Assembly: GCA_965203565.1 (NCBI GenBank)
Contig: OZ241896.1
Span: forward strand, 682,001-746,000
Source: JAAXGX01 sp965203565
Lineage (GTDB): Bacteria > Acidobacteriota > Vicinamibacteria > Vicinamibacterales > UBA8438
Direction of reading: 5' to 3'
DNA length: 64,000 nt
The notes beneath the pieces are model-generated. The model had not been told where the DNA came from. It did no database searches and worked only from the letters and a program-made list of their open reading frames with translations. Shown one piece after another: positions 25,726 to 35,281 of the stretch (positions are counted from its first letter, which is position 1; every line of letters begins with the position of its first letter). The position numbers were made by a program, and so were the translations under genes.

Positions 25726-27903
25726 ATGCGCGGCATCCTGCGCGGCGGCGTTCGACGTTCGGCGGCCGGCGGCGCGGCGGCGGCGGTCCTGGCGCTCGGC
25801 GCAGCGCCCGCCGCCGGCCAGCAGGCGGGGGAGGGTTTGTACACCGCCGCCCAGGCCGAGGCCGGCCGCGCGGTCTACGAGCGCGAGTGCGCCGTTTGCC
25901 ATCAGTCGAACCTGCAGGGCAGCTTCGAAGCGCCGCAGCTTGCGGGCGAAAGCTTCCTGCGGTTCTGGGGCGATTTGACGCCGCGCGACCTGTTCGAGCG
26001 GACCCGCGCCTCGATGCCGCCCGACCGGCGGGGCGCCCTCGGCGACCAGGCGTACCTCGACGTGGTGGCGTACCTCCTCCAGGCGAACGGCGCGCCGGCG
26101 GGAAACGCCCCGCTGACCGCGGCCGCGGCGGCGCCGATCGGGTCGGCCGCCGCCGGGCCCCCGGCCGACGCGCAAGCCGGGGCCGGCGGCCCGCCCGTTG
26201 CGGCGGCGCCGCCCCCCGCGCCTCCGTCCGGGGAAAGCGGCGTCACCGTGGCCGGCGCGGTGGACCGGTTCCGTCCGGTCACCGACGCGATGCTGCGCGA
26301 CCCGGACCCGGACGACTGGCTGATGATCCGGCGGAACTACGAGGCGTGGAGCTACAGCCCGCTCGACGAGATCGACCGGGACAACGTCGGCGAGCTGGAG
26401 ATCGCCTGGATCTGGGCGCTCCCCGAAGGCGGATGGAACGCCCCGTCGCCGATCGCCTACGACGGCGTGATCTACGTCACCGGGATCGGCCCGGTGGTGC
26501 AGGCGCTCGACGCCCGCACCGGCGACCTCGTCTGGGAGTATCGGGTGGGGGTGGCGACGCCCGGCTATTCCGGCTCCAGCCGCAACCTCGCCATCCACGG
26601 CGACCACCTGCTGCTCGCGACGCCCGACGCCCGGCTGATCGCCCTCGACGCCCGTACCGGCGCGAAGGCGTGGGACACCGTCATCGCCGACCAGGCGGAC
26701 GGGTTCCGCAACACGAGCGGGCCGATCGTGGTCCGCGGGACGGTGGTGCAAGGGTTGAGCGGCTGCGACCGGTTCACGCGGGAGAGCTGCTTCATCAGCG
26801 GCTACGACGCCGAGACGGGGGAGCGGCGCTGGCGGTTCCACACCGTCGCCCGGTCGGACCAGCCCGGCGGCAACACGTGGGCCGGCGTCCCGGATTATCT
26901 GCGCGCCGGCGGCGACACCTGGATCACCGGCAGCTACGACCCCGGCCTCGACCTGGTCTACTTCGGCGTGGCGCAGGCGAAGCCGTGGGCCGCCGTCAGC
27001 CGCGGCATGACGATGGACGACGCCGGCCTCTACACCAACTCGACCGTCGCCATCCGGCCGGGCGACGGCGAGCTCGCCTGGCATTTCCAGCACGTGCCGG
27101 CCGAAAGCCTCGACCTCGACGAGGTGTACGAGCGGGTGCTGGTCGACGTGGGCGGCCGGAAGGCGGTCTTCAGCGCCGGCAAGCACGGCATCCTCTGGAA
27201 GCTCGACCGGGAGACCGGCGAGTTCCTCGGCTACAAGGAGACCGTCCACCAGAACGTGTTCGACCGGATCGACCCCGAGACCGGCGCGGTCACTTACCGG
27301 CAGGACATCATCGACGCGCGGTTCGAGCAGCTCGTGCCGGCCTGCCCGAGCACCGCCGGCGGCAAGAACTGGCACCCGATGAGCCACCACCCCGGGTCGG
27401 GCCTGCTGATCCTGCCGCTCGCGCAGACCTGCATGGAGATGGCGGTCCGCGAAGTGCCGCTGGAGATCGGGTCGGGCGGCGTCGGCATGCACGCCCGGCC
27501 GTTCCACGAGATGCCCGGCACGGGCGGCCGGCTCGGCAAGCTGGCGGCGTACGACGCCGAGACGCTGGAGGAGGTCTGGAGCCTGGAGCAGCGGGCGACG
27601 TTCCTCACCGGCGTCCTCTCGACCGCCGGCGACGTCGCGTTCGTCGGCGACCTCGACCGCCGCTTCCGCGCCTTCGACGTCGAGACCGGCCGGCAGCTCT
27701 GGCAGGCCCGCCTCGGCACCTCGGTCCAGGGTTTCCCTATCACGTTCCGCGCCGGCGGCCGGCAATACGTGGCCGTCTCCACCGGCCTCGGCGGCGGCAG
27801 CCCCCGCCGCGCCCCCGCCGCCCTCGCGCACGACGTGCATCATCCGCAGAGCGGCAACGCGCTGTACGTGTTCAGGCTGCGAGAGGAGTCGGAGACGCGG
27901 TAG
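25726..27903 (+). CDS. PQQ-dependent dehydrogenase with N-terminal cytochrome c domain
   Basis: This 725-residue exported quinohemoprotein has a signal (AAAAVLALGAAPAAG). It has one c-type heme (ECAVCHQSN, near residue 63) with a likely axial Met in ASMPPDR, an Ala/Pro linker (about 130-180), then an eight-bladed quinoprotein propeller (FRPVTDAMLRDPDPDDWLMIRRNYEAWSYSPLDEI, with tryptophan-docking repeats such as LDARTGDLVWEY and LDARTGAKAW). The family oxidises alcohols or sugars in the periplasm, passing electrons through the heme. The cytochrome-first order differs from classical type II alcohol dehydrogenases, where it is C-terminal. A CHEGNY-family gene follows 72 bp later. Confidence 0.88.
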   Translation: MRGILRGGVRRSAAGGAAAAVLALGAAPAAGQQAGEGLYTAAQAEAGRAVYERECAVCHQSNLQGSFEAPQLAGESFLRFWGDLTPRDLFERTRASMPPDRRGALGDQAYLDVVAYLLQANGAPAGNAPLTAAAAAPIGSAAAGPPADAQAGAGGPPVAAAPPPAPPSGESGVTVAGAVDRFRPVTDAMLRDPDPDDWLMIRRNYEAWSYSPLDEIDRDNVGELEIAWIWALPEGGWNAPSPIAYDGVIYVTGIGPVVQALDARTGDLVWEYRVGVATPGYSGSSRNLAIHGDHLLLATPDARLIALDARTGAKAWDTVIADQADGFRNTSGPIVVRGTVVQGLSGCDRFTRESCFISGYDAETGERRWRFHTVARSDQPGGNTWAGVPDYLRAGGDTWITGSYDPGLDLVYFGVAQAKPWAAVSRGMTMDDAGLYTNSTVAIRPGDGELAWHFQHVPAESLDLDEVYERVLVDVGGRKAVFSAGKHGILWKLDRETGEFLGYKETVHQNVFDRIDPETGAVTYRQDIIDARFEQLVPACPSTAGGKNWHPMSHHPGSGLLILPLAQTCMEMAVREVPLEIGSGGVGMHARPFHEMPGTGGRLGKLAAYDAETLEEVWSLEQRATFLTGVLSTAGDVAFVGDLDRRFRAFDVETGRQLWQARLGTSVQGFPITFRAGGRQYVAVSTGLGGGSPRRAPAALAHDVHHPQSGNALYVFRLREESETR

Positions 27904-27920
27904 ACAGGACAAGCGCCCGG

Positions 27921-27950
27921 CAGCCCGGTGTGGAACCCCCGCGGGCCGGC
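27921..27950 (+). repeat. Possible remnant of the 158-bp element (left end only)
   Basis: CAGCCCGGTGTGGAACCCCC and the bases following resemble the first 27 bp or so of copies A and E (CAGCCCGTGGTGGAATCCCG) with one indel and a few substitutions. The rest of the element is absent. It lies upstream of a gene start, like the full copies. Chance similarity in GC-rich DNA cannot be excluded. Confidence 0.3.
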
Positions 27951-27975
27951 AAGCAGGCTGGTAAAGGAGCACGAG

Positions 27976-29034
27976 ATGCGTCATCGCAGAGCCTTCATGG
28001 CGGCGGCTGCGTTCGCGGCGCTGGCGGCCGGCGCCGGCGCGGCGGGGACGGGAGTCGTCGGGGCGCAGTCGCCGCCGGCCGACGCCGGTGACTTCACGGC
28101 GCCGCGGACGCCCTGGGGGGATCCGGACCTGCAGGGCATCTGGAGCACCGGGTACATCGAAACGCCGATGGAGCGTCCCGACGAATACGGGAGCCGGGAG
28201 TTTCTGAGCGACGAAGAGGCGGCGGCCGAGCGCGCGCGGATGCGCGCGCAGCAGGACCACTCGACGGGAGGCTCGCAGCCGACCACGCCGCGGCCGGGCG
28301 ACACCGGCACGTACAACACGGCGTTCAGCGGCCGGGGGCGCGACGTCATCCGCACCCGGAGGAACGCGCTGATCGTCGATCCGCCGGCCGCGAAGATCCC
28401 GTGGAGACCGGGCGTGCGGGAGCAGGTGGCGGCGGAGATTTCAATGGCCGCCAGCGTGCGGGGCAGGTTCCGGCGCGAGGGGACCGACGGCCCGGAGGAC
28501 CGTCCGAACGATCGGTGCCGCGGGATGATCCTGCCCCACCGCTTCGGCACGTGGGAAGCCGGGGGCGGCCACCACCGGATCGTGCAGACCCCGGGAGCGG
28601 TGACCCTGTACTACGAGTACGGCCCGCACGGCGGCGCCTACCGGACCATCCCGCTCGACGGCCGCCCGCACCTGCCGGCCCGGATCCGCCAGTGGCTGGG
28701 GGACGCCCGCGGTCGCTGGGACGGCGACACGCTGGCCGTCGAGACCACGAACTTCACCGACCGGACGAGCTTCGAGGGCGCGCGCGGCGAGCTGCGGCTG
28801 ACCGAACGGTTCACGCGCGTCGGGCCGGACTTCATCCTGTACTACGTGACCGTCGAGGACGACACGGTGTTCACGCGCCCCTGGACGATGGAGATCCCGC
28901 TCACGCTGCAGGACGCGCGCGACAACCTGATCTTCGAGTCGGCGTGCCACGAAGGGAACTATGCCCTGACCGGCGTCCTGGCGGGCGCGCGCGCCGACGA
29001 GGCCGCCCGGCGCGGCGAGCCGGGAACGCGGTAG
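27976..29034 (+). CDS. Secreted CHEGNY-family protein of unknown function
   Basis: This 352-residue protein has a signal (RAFMAAAAFAALAAGAGAAG). AAAGGAG sits 7 bp before ATG 27976. The body carries this family's marks in order: TPWGDPDLQGIW, a basic RNALIVDPP block, DRCRGMILPHRFGTW, IVQTPGAVTLYYEYG, IPLDGRPHLP, WLGDARGRWDGDTLAVETTNFTDRTSF, RLTERFTRVGPD and FESACHEGNYALTGVLAGARADE. Two related genes occur at 45588 and, fused to a hydrolase fold, at 57394. The family is abundant in Acidobacteria; no biochemical role is known to me. The beta-rich single-domain pattern suggests a binding or sensor-like fold. The gene probably belongs to the quinoprotein operon. Confidence 0.75.
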   Translation: MRHRRAFMAAAAFAALAAGAGAAGTGVVGAQSPPADAGDFTAPRTPWGDPDLQGIWSTGYIETPMERPDEYGSREFLSDEEAAAERARMRAQQDHSTGGSQPTTPRPGDTGTYNTAFSGRGRDVIRTRRNALIVDPPAAKIPWRPGVREQVAAEISMAASVRGRFRREGTDGPEDRPNDRCRGMILPHRFGTWEAGGGHHRIVQTPGAVTLYYEYGPHGGAYRTIPLDGRPHLPARIRQWLGDARGRWDGDTLAVETTNFTDRTSFEGARGELRLTERFTRVGPDFILYYVTVEDDTVFTRPWTMEIPLTLQDARDNLIFESACHEGNYALTGVLAGARADEAARRGEPGTR

Positions 29035-29089
29035 CCGGCGACGTACCGCTTGCCGGCGCCGGTCACCGCTCGCCGGGCGGGATGCTCGC

Positions 29090-29115
29090 TGCGGCGGGCT
29101 GGCCAGCCCGCCGCA
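29090..29115. terminator. Perfect bidirectional hairpin between convergent genes
   Basis: TGCGGCGGGCT-GGCC-AGCCCGCCGCA is a perfect 26-bp palindrome with an 11-bp stem, midway between the ends of two convergent genes (29034 and 29164). It has no T-run on either side. It is a probable bidirectional terminator or RNA-stabilising stem. Confidence 0.55.
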
Positions 29116-29163
29116 ACGCTTCCGGCAGCGTACTCGGAAGATGCGGCCATCGGTTCCGAACCG

Positions 29164-31287
29164 TCACGAATCGGGCGCTTCGAACACCCACAGGGTGGCG
29201 CCGCGGTCGGACGGGTTCCGGATCTCCGGCGCCATGATCGAGTAGGCGCCGGTCAGGTATCCGCCGCCGCCGGTGATGGCGGCGACGTACTGCCGGCCGT
29301 TCGCTGCGAAGGTGATCGGCGGCGCGTTCGGAACGTCGTCCAGCCGGGTGGCCCACAGGCGCTCTCCGGTCGCGGCGTCGTACGCGCTCAGCCGCCGGTC
29401 GAGCGCGCCGGCGAACAGCAGACCTCCGGCGGTGACCAGGGCGCCGGTCGTCTGCGGGGCGCGCTGCCGGGCTATCCAGACCGTCTCCTGCGTCTCCAGG
29501 TTGACCGCCTCCACCCGCCCGTAGTTGCCGTCGCTCTCGGGCCGGGGCCGCACCGTCCAGCGGACGCCGGTCGACAGGCTGCCGCGCTCGTCCTCGGCCA
29601 CCGGCACGAGGTCCATGCACGCCTCCACGATCGGGACGTACACGATCTTCGTCTCCGGGTCGTAGGCGGTCGGCGACCAGCTCCGGCCGCCGCCGACGTG
29701 CGGGCAGACCATCTTCGTCTCGCCGTCGCCGGGGATCAGCCGCGGGTCGACGAACTTCTCGCCGGTCACCGGGTCGATCCCGGTGATCCCGTTCTGGAGC
29801 CCGAGGTCGATGGACGAGACGTACCGGCCGGAGCCGGTCTCGACGATGTCGAAGATCGCCTGCTTGCCGGCGGTCACCACCACGCTGGTCGGGACGCCGC
29901 CGACCGGCAGCTCGACGATCTGCCGCTCGAACGCCCAGTCGAGGTCCCACTGGCCGTTCGCCTGGTGCTGGAAGTGCCAGGCCAGCTCGCCCGTGTCCGG
30001 ACGGATGGCGAGCGTGGTGTCGAGATAGAGCGCGTCGTTCGTGATCCCGTCCCGTCCCACCGGGTCGCGGAGCGGGCCGGTGTCGTACGTGTTGCCCGGT
30101 CCGAAGAACGCGAGGTTGCTCGCCGGGTCGTAGCTGCCGGGAATCCAGACCGAGCCGCCGTTGCGGTCCTCGTCGGCGAGTCCGTTCCAACTGTTCCCGC
30201 CGGGGGCGTCCGGGGGCGGGATGGTGCGGAACCGCCAGCGCTCGTCGCCGGTCTCGAGGTCGAGCCCCACGACGTAGTTGCCGCCCGCGGCGCGGCCGGT
30301 CGTCCCGACCATCACCGTGCCGCCGGCCGCCAGGGCGCCGCCGGTCATCCGCATCCGGCTCTCGGGGTCGGCGACCTGCCGCTCCCACTCGACGTCGCCG
30401 GTCCGGACGTCGAGGGCGACCACGTGCAGGTCGGAGGTCGGCACGTACAGCCGTTCGCCGTAGATCGCCATGCCCCGCTTGAGGCTCGGCGCGACGTCCC
30501 GCGGCAGGCGGCGCGCGTACTCCCAGAGCAGGTCGCCGGCGGCGGCGTCGAGCGCCTGGACCCTGTCGCCGTAGCCGTGCACGAACAGGACGCCGTCGTG
30601 CACGATCGGCGTCGACTCGTTCGGGCCGGGCGGCAGCGCCCACGACCAGGCGACGCGCAGGCGGCCGACGTTCGACCGGTCGATCCGGTCGAGCGGGCTG
30701 TAGCCGGACGCGTCGTAGGTGCGCCGCCACAGCAGCCAGTCGCCGTCGCCGGGGCGTTTCAGCATCGCGTCGGTCACCGGGCGGATGGCGTCGAGCGGAT
30801 TCCGCCGCGCCGGGACCGGCGGCAGGACGACGCCGGCCGAGAGTCCGCCGCCCTGCGACGTCCAGCCGGGCGACAGCATCGCCAGGGCCGCCGGGTCCGA
30901 CGGCAGCTCGGCCGGGCCGGCCTCGACGCCGTTCTCCTGAAGCATGAACGCCGTCAGCGCGACGTACGTCTCGTCGCCGAGCGCGCCCGGCCGGTCCTGC
31001 GGCATCGTCGCCGCGGTTTCGGCAAGCAGCGCTTCGACCGGCCGCACGCGCCACTTTTCCCGAAAGGCGATTCCCCGGAGCGGCGGCGCGAACGGGCCGT
31101 CGTCGAGGTTGTCGCCGTGGCACGAGGCGCAGTGCCGCCGGTAGGCGGCCAGCCCGGCGTCGGCCTGCTCGGCGGTGTAAGTCGCCGGCCCCCGCTCCGG
31201 CTGCTGCTGCGCCGGCGCCGGCAGGGGACTGATCCAGACGAGCAGCGCGATAGGAACGGCCGGGATCGTTCGACGGCTCGGTGTCAT
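29164..31287 (-). CDS. PQQ-dependent dehydrogenase with N-terminal cytochrome c, last gene of the glycosyltransferase chain
   Basis: This 707-residue protein has a signal (IPAVPIALLVWISPLPAPAQ). Heme motif HCASCHGDN (about residue 53) with candidate axial Met in ATMPQDR is followed by the quinoprotein propeller (IRPVTDAMLKRPGDGDWLLWRRTYDASGYSPLDRIDR, LDAAAGDLLWEY, LDVRTGDVEWERQV, LGLQNGITGIDPVTGEKF). The overall plan matches the 25726 gene, but the two have diverged. The ATG at 31287 overlaps the stop of glycosyltransferase copy 1 in an ATGA, which fixes the start and couples it to an otherwise unrelated membrane-enzyme array. A periplasmic alcohol- or sugar-oxidising role is inferred; substrate unknown. 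Confidence 0.88.
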   Translation of the reverse strand: MTPSRRTIPAVPIALLVWISPLPAPAQQQPERGPATYTAEQADAGLAAYRRHCASCHGDNLDDGPFAPPLRGIAFREKWRVRPVEALLAETAATMPQDRPGALGDETYVALTAFMLQENGVEAGPAELPSDPAALAMLSPGWTSQGGGLSAGVVLPPVPARRNPLDAIRPVTDAMLKRPGDGDWLLWRRTYDASGYSPLDRIDRSNVGRLRVAWSWALPPGPNESTPIVHDGVLFVHGYGDRVQALDAAAGDLLWEYARRLPRDVAPSLKRGMAIYGERLYVPTSDLHVVALDVRTGDVEWERQVADPESRMRMTGGALAAGGTVMVGTTGRAAGGNYVVGLDLETGDERWRFRTIPPPDAPGGNSWNGLADEDRNGGSVWIPGSYDPASNLAFFGPGNTYDTGPLRDPVGRDGITNDALYLDTTLAIRPDTGELAWHFQHQANGQWDLDWAFERQIVELPVGGVPTSVVVTAGKQAIFDIVETGSGRYVSSIDLGLQNGITGIDPVTGEKFVDPRLIPGDGETKMVCPHVGGGRSWSPTAYDPETKIVYVPIVEACMDLVPVAEDERGSLSTGVRWTVRPRPESDGNYGRVEAVNLETQETVWIARQRAPQTTGALVTAGGLLFAGALDRRLSAYDAATGERLWATRLDDVPNAPPITFAANGRQYVAAITGGGGYLTGAYSIMAPEIRNPSDRGATLWVFEAPDS

Positions 31288-33308
31288 GGACGCCTCGCTT
31301 CGGCGCCGATTGCAGGCGCATTGTCGATCCGGATCGTCTCCTCCCACAGAGCGGTCCAGACGTCGCCGTTCTTCTCGGTCTGTCCGGTCCTGACGTGATC
31401 GACGGCGTACTCCGGCAGCCGAACGGCGGCGAGGCACTTCCCGTCGAACAGCGCCTGGGCGGGCAGGTTGAAATCCCGGTTGTCGAAACCGTCTCGAACG
31501 TGGTCGGCGGGCAGGTCGCCCGCGTCCACCGGAACGACGTGCAGGAAGAACCGTGCGCGCGAATCGGCCCGAACGCACGGCGCCCTGGCGTACGTCAGGG
31601 CGCCGCGGGCGGCGTCGAAGCGCACGTCGTAGTACGCTCGAGCCGCCGCCGCGCCCTGCGTCAACGACCGGTACGTCTCGCGGGAGCGATCCAGGTGGAG
31701 ATCCACGCGGGAGTCGTCCAGGAGCGCCGGGTCGAGGCCGTGCAAACTGGCGATCGTGTTGCCGTACACCTTCCTGATCCAGACTCTCGGAGCATGCGTT
31801 TCGGGCGGATTGATCTCCCTCTCGTGGCCGAAGACGAAATCGGAGCGGCCGCGGCACGCTTGCCGATCGGGGTCGGTGAATCTGAACCTGAGCCTCTTTC
31901 TTTGCGCTTCGGAGAGCAGGTGATGATTATTGTGCGATCCTCCCCCCAGGCACAAGCTGGTCGATGGGTGGATTCGCGCCAGATGATGCAGCCCGCCGAG
32001 GCGCGCCGTCTGCCAGTAATCCATCTCGTACTGCGTCCGGAGACGCTCCGGCGTCGTCCTGTCGACGAGGAAATTGAAGTAGACGTTCTGAAGCGGATGG
32101 ATGCGGGCCATGACGATCAGGATGCCCGCCGCCGCAACGCCCGCCGCCGCATACGCCCCCCGGCGCGCCCGGGCGGCGTCGCGCGGCGCCAGCAGGCGCA
32201 GCCCGGACGCCGCCAGCAGCGCGAGCGGCGCGTGCAGGAAATACAGGTGCCGCCACCCGTTGAAGGCGTGCGCGCCCAGCGCCGCCGCGGCGAACGGCGG
32301 CGCCGTCAGACAGGCGGTCAGCAGAAGTTCGAACCGCAGCGGCGTGTTGCGCAGCGCCCGGCCGGGACGCGCGGCGACGCGCCACGCAGCGCCGACGATC
32401 CCGACGCCGCCCAGCAGCAGCGTGAACGGCGGCGTCGTGACCGCCATCCACGTCGGAACGTAACGCCACGGCAGATCGCCCGCGCGAACCAGTCGTCCCT
32501 GGAAAAGTTCCCAGCGATTGGGCGGATGTTCGGAGAGCACCCGGAGCGGCTCGGCGAACTCACGCGGGTCGCTCCACAGGTACGGACTGATCGCGTACAG
32601 CGTCGCGGCCCACGCCGCCCCGAACGCCGCGGTCGTCTTCAGAACGCGCCGCCGGCCGCTCCACTGCGCCGCGCAGAGCAGGTCGCACGCCCGCATGCCC
32701 AGCACGGCGGCGAAGAGCATCACGCCCATGATGCGCAGGTTCGTCAGCACCGCCGTTCCCATCCCCAGGATCACGAACACGCGGACCGTGTTCTTCTCGA
32801 ACGCCCGGTGGACCAGATACAGCGCGATCATGAACATCGACAGGAAGGGAACGTCCTTGCTGTTGAAGAACGCGTGGGCGTACAGGCGGGGATGGAGCAG
32901 GAACAGCAGCATGGCAAGGAGAGCGAGCGGCCCGTCGCCGAACAGCCGGCGGGCGAGCAGGAAGCAGGCGAAGCCGCCGCACAGCCAGAACAGGTGGGTG
33001 GCGCAGTAACGCAGCAGATACGCCGTGCGGCGGCTGTCGTCGAGGCCGAGCGCCCGCTCGGCGAGGAGCAGCGGCAGCTCGAACGCCACGCCGTAATACT
33101 GGTCGTAGGCCCTGAGACGATGGCCGCCGCCGACGGACAGTGCGCCGTCGTCGCCCAAGGCGTACTCCAGGTTCGCCGCGGCGATTGACCGCTGTTGTTG
33201 CGTGTCCTCCGAGATGCCGTAGTCGCCCACGACGGCGGCGCCCGCGGCGGCGAAGAGGACGAGGATCGCGACGGCCCAGGTCCGACAGGAAATGCGGGAA
33301 ATCGTCAT
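31284..33308 (-). CDS. GT-C-type membrane glycosyltransferase, array copy 1
   Basis: This 674-residue protein begins MTISRISCRTWAVAILVLF. About ten membrane segments occupy the first 430 residues, then a soluble, probably periplasmic, C-terminal part. The first outer loop reads GDYGISEDTQQQR, where related PMT/ArnT-like enzymes have D-E as catalytic acid residues; here D is kept and E is T. A second outer loop reads FFNSKDVPF, like NPKDIPF in GT39-type relatives. These enzymes move sugars from lipid carriers. It differs from other copies at SEHPPNRWELFQGR, in the segment SLCLGGGSHNNHHLLSEAQR, and in its C-terminus (NAPAIGAEARRP). Its stop overlaps the PQQ dehydrogenase ATG. Confidence 0.78.
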   Translation of the reverse strand: MTISRISCRTWAVAILVLFAAAGAAVVGDYGISEDTQQQRSIAAANLEYALGDDGALSVGGGHRLRAYDQYYGVAFELPLLLAERALGLDDSRRTAYLLRYCATHLFWLCGGFACFLLARRLFGDGPLALLAMLLFLLHPRLYAHAFFNSKDVPFLSMFMIALYLVHRAFEKNTVRVFVILGMGTAVLTNLRIMGVMLFAAVLGMRACDLLCAAQWSGRRRVLKTTAAFGAAWAATLYAISPYLWSDPREFAEPLRVLSEHPPNRWELFQGRLVRAGDLPWRYVPTWMAVTTPPFTLLLGGVGIVGAAWRVAARPGRALRNTPLRFELLLTACLTAPPFAAAALGAHAFNGWRHLYFLHAPLALLAASGLRLLAPRDAARARRGAYAAAGVAAAGILIVMARIHPLQNVYFNFLVDRTTPERLRTQYEMDYWQTARLGGLHHLARIHPSTSLCLGGGSHNNHHLLSEAQRKRLRFRFTDPDRQACRGRSDFVFGHEREINPPETHAPRVWIRKVYGNTIASLHGLDPALLDDSRVDLHLDRSRETYRSLTQGAAAARAYYDVRFDAARGALTYARAPCVRADSRARFFLHVVPVDAGDLPADHVRDGFDNRDFNLPAQALFDGKCLAAVRLPEYAVDHVRTGQTEKNGDVWTALWEETIRIDNAPAIGAEARRP

Positions 33309-35281
33309 GGCCGCAACGGACGCATCCGGATCGTCTCCTCCCACAGGGCGGTCCAGACGCCGTCCTTTCTCTCGGTCTGTCCGGTCCTGACGTGATCGAC
33401 GGCGTACTCCGGCAACCGAACGGTGATGAGGCACTTCCCGTCGAACAGCGCCTGATCGGGCAGGTTGAAGTCCAGGTTGTCGTACCCGTCTCGAACGCGG
33501 TCGCCGGGGAGGTCGTCCGCGTCCACGGGAACGACGTGCAGAAAGAAACGCGCGGCCATGTCGGTCCGGACGCACGGCGCCCTGGCGTACGTCAGGGCGC
33601 CGCGGGCGGCGTCGAGGTATACGTCGTAGCGCATGCGAGCAGCCGGCGCGCCCTGCGTCAACGACCGGTGCGTCTCGCGGAAGCGATCCAGGTGGAGACC
33701 TACGCGGGAGTCGTCCAGGAGCGTCGGGTTGAGGCCGTACATCCTGACAATCGTGTTGCCGTACACCTTTCTGACCCGGACTTCCGGGACATGCGCCTCC
33801 AGCTTGCGCGCATGCCGCGGAGGAGCGCCGACGACGAAGTCGGCGTGACGGCCGCGGCACGCTCGTCCGGAGCGGATTCTCTTTTTCTGCATTTCGGAAA
33901 GAAGCCCCTGATTACGCCTTCCTCCGGTCACGCACAAATTGGTCGACGGGTAGGTCTGCGCCAGATGACGCAGCGCGCCGAGGCTCGTCGTATCCCAGTA
34001 ATTCATGTCGTACTGCGTCCGAAGACGCTCCGGCGTCGTCCTGTCGACGAGGAAATTGAAGTAGACGTTCTGATACGGATGAATGCGGGCCATGGCGATC
34101 AGGATGCCCGCCGCCGCGACGCCCGCCGCCGCATACGTCCCTCGGCGCGCCCAGGCGGGGTCGCCCGCCGCCAGCAGGCGCAGCCCGGACGCCGCCAGCA
34201 GGCAGAGCGGCGCGTACAGGAAATACAGGTGCCGCCACCCGTGGTAGACGTGCGCGCCCAGCGCCGCCACGGCGAGCGGCGGCGCCGCCAGACAGGCGGC
34301 CGTCAGGCATTCCAGCCGCAGCGTCGTGTTGCGCAGCGCCAGACCGGGACGCGCGGCGCCGCGCCACGCAACGCCGACGACTCCGACGCCGGCCAGCAGC
34401 AGCGTGAACGGCGGCGTCGTGATGGCGACCCACGTCGGAACGTAGCGCCACGGCAGATCGTCCGAATGAATCATCCTGCCCTGAAAGAGTGGCCGGAGAA
34501 TGGACGGATGTTCGGAGAGGACCCGGAGCGCCTCGGCGAACTCACGCGGATCGCTCCACAGGTACGGACTGATCGCGTACAGCGTCGCCGCGCCCGCCGC
34601 AACGAACGCCGCGGTCGTCTTCAGAATGCGCCTGCGCCCGCTCCACTGCGCAGCATGAAGCAGGTCCAGCGCCCGCATGCCCAGCACGGCGGCGACGAGC
34701 ATCACGCCCATGATGCGGAGGTTCGTCAGCACCGCCGTTCCCGCCCCCAGGATCACGAACGCGCGGACCGTGTCCTTCTCGAACGCCCGGTGGACCAGGT
34801 GCAGCGCGATCATGAACATCGACAGGAAGGTGACGTCCTTGCTGTTGAAGAACGCGTGGGCGTACAGGCGGGGATGGAGCAGGAACAGCAGCATCGCCAG
34901 GAGAGCGAGCGGCCCGCTTCCGAACAGCCGGCGGGCGAGCAGGAAGCAGGCGAAGCCGCCGCACAGCCAGAACAGGTGGGTGGCGCCGTGGCGGAACAGA
35001 TGCGCCGTGCGGCTGTCGTCGAGGCCGAGCGTCCGCTCGGCGAGCAGCAGCGGCAGCTCGAACGCCATGCCGTAGTACCGGTCGTGGGCCCGGGGAAGAT
35101 TGTGGGCGGACAGTGCGTCGTCGCGGCCCAGGATGTACTCCAGGTTCGCCGCGGCGATTCGCCGCTGGCGGTCCGCGTCCACCGAGACGCCGTAGTCGCC
35201 CACGACGGCGGCGCCCGCGGCGGCGAAGAGGACGAGGATCGCGACGGCCCAGGTCCGGCAGGAGATGCGGGAAATCGTCAT
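33305..35281 (-). CDS. GT-C-type membrane glycosyltransferase, array copy 2
   Basis: This 658-residue paralog starts at ATG 35281, which overlaps the copy 3 stop (ATGA). It has the same layout as the other copies. The first outer loop is GDYGVSVDADRQR, with the first acid residue kept and the second replaced. The loop before LFQGRMIHSDD reads HPSILRP, and the C-terminal segment after NLCVTGGRRNQGLLSEMQ differs from its neighbours. The shared C-terminus ends MRPLRP. It is among the closest relatives of copies 3 and 4 by eye. Confidence 0.78.
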   Translation of the reverse strand: MTISRISCRTWAVAILVLFAAAGAAVVGDYGVSVDADRQRRIAAANLEYILGRDDALSAHNLPRAHDRYYGMAFELPLLLAERTLGLDDSRTAHLFRHGATHLFWLCGGFACFLLARRLFGSGPLALLAMLLFLLHPRLYAHAFFNSKDVTFLSMFMIALHLVHRAFEKDTVRAFVILGAGTAVLTNLRIMGVMLVAAVLGMRALDLLHAAQWSGRRRILKTTAAFVAAGAATLYAISPYLWSDPREFAEALRVLSEHPSILRPLFQGRMIHSDDLPWRYVPTWVAITTPPFTLLLAGVGVVGVAWRGAARPGLALRNTTLRLECLTAACLAAPPLAVAALGAHVYHGWRHLYFLYAPLCLLAASGLRLLAAGDPAWARRGTYAAAGVAAAGILIAMARIHPYQNVYFNFLVDRTTPERLRTQYDMNYWDTTSLGALRHLAQTYPSTNLCVTGGRRNQGLLSEMQKKRIRSGRACRGRHADFVVGAPPRHARKLEAHVPEVRVRKVYGNTIVRMYGLNPTLLDDSRVGLHLDRFRETHRSLTQGAPAARMRYDVYLDAARGALTYARAPCVRTDMAARFFLHVVPVDADDLPGDRVRDGYDNLDFNLPDQALFDGKCLITVRLPEYAVDHVRTGQTERKDGVWTALWEETIRMRPLRP

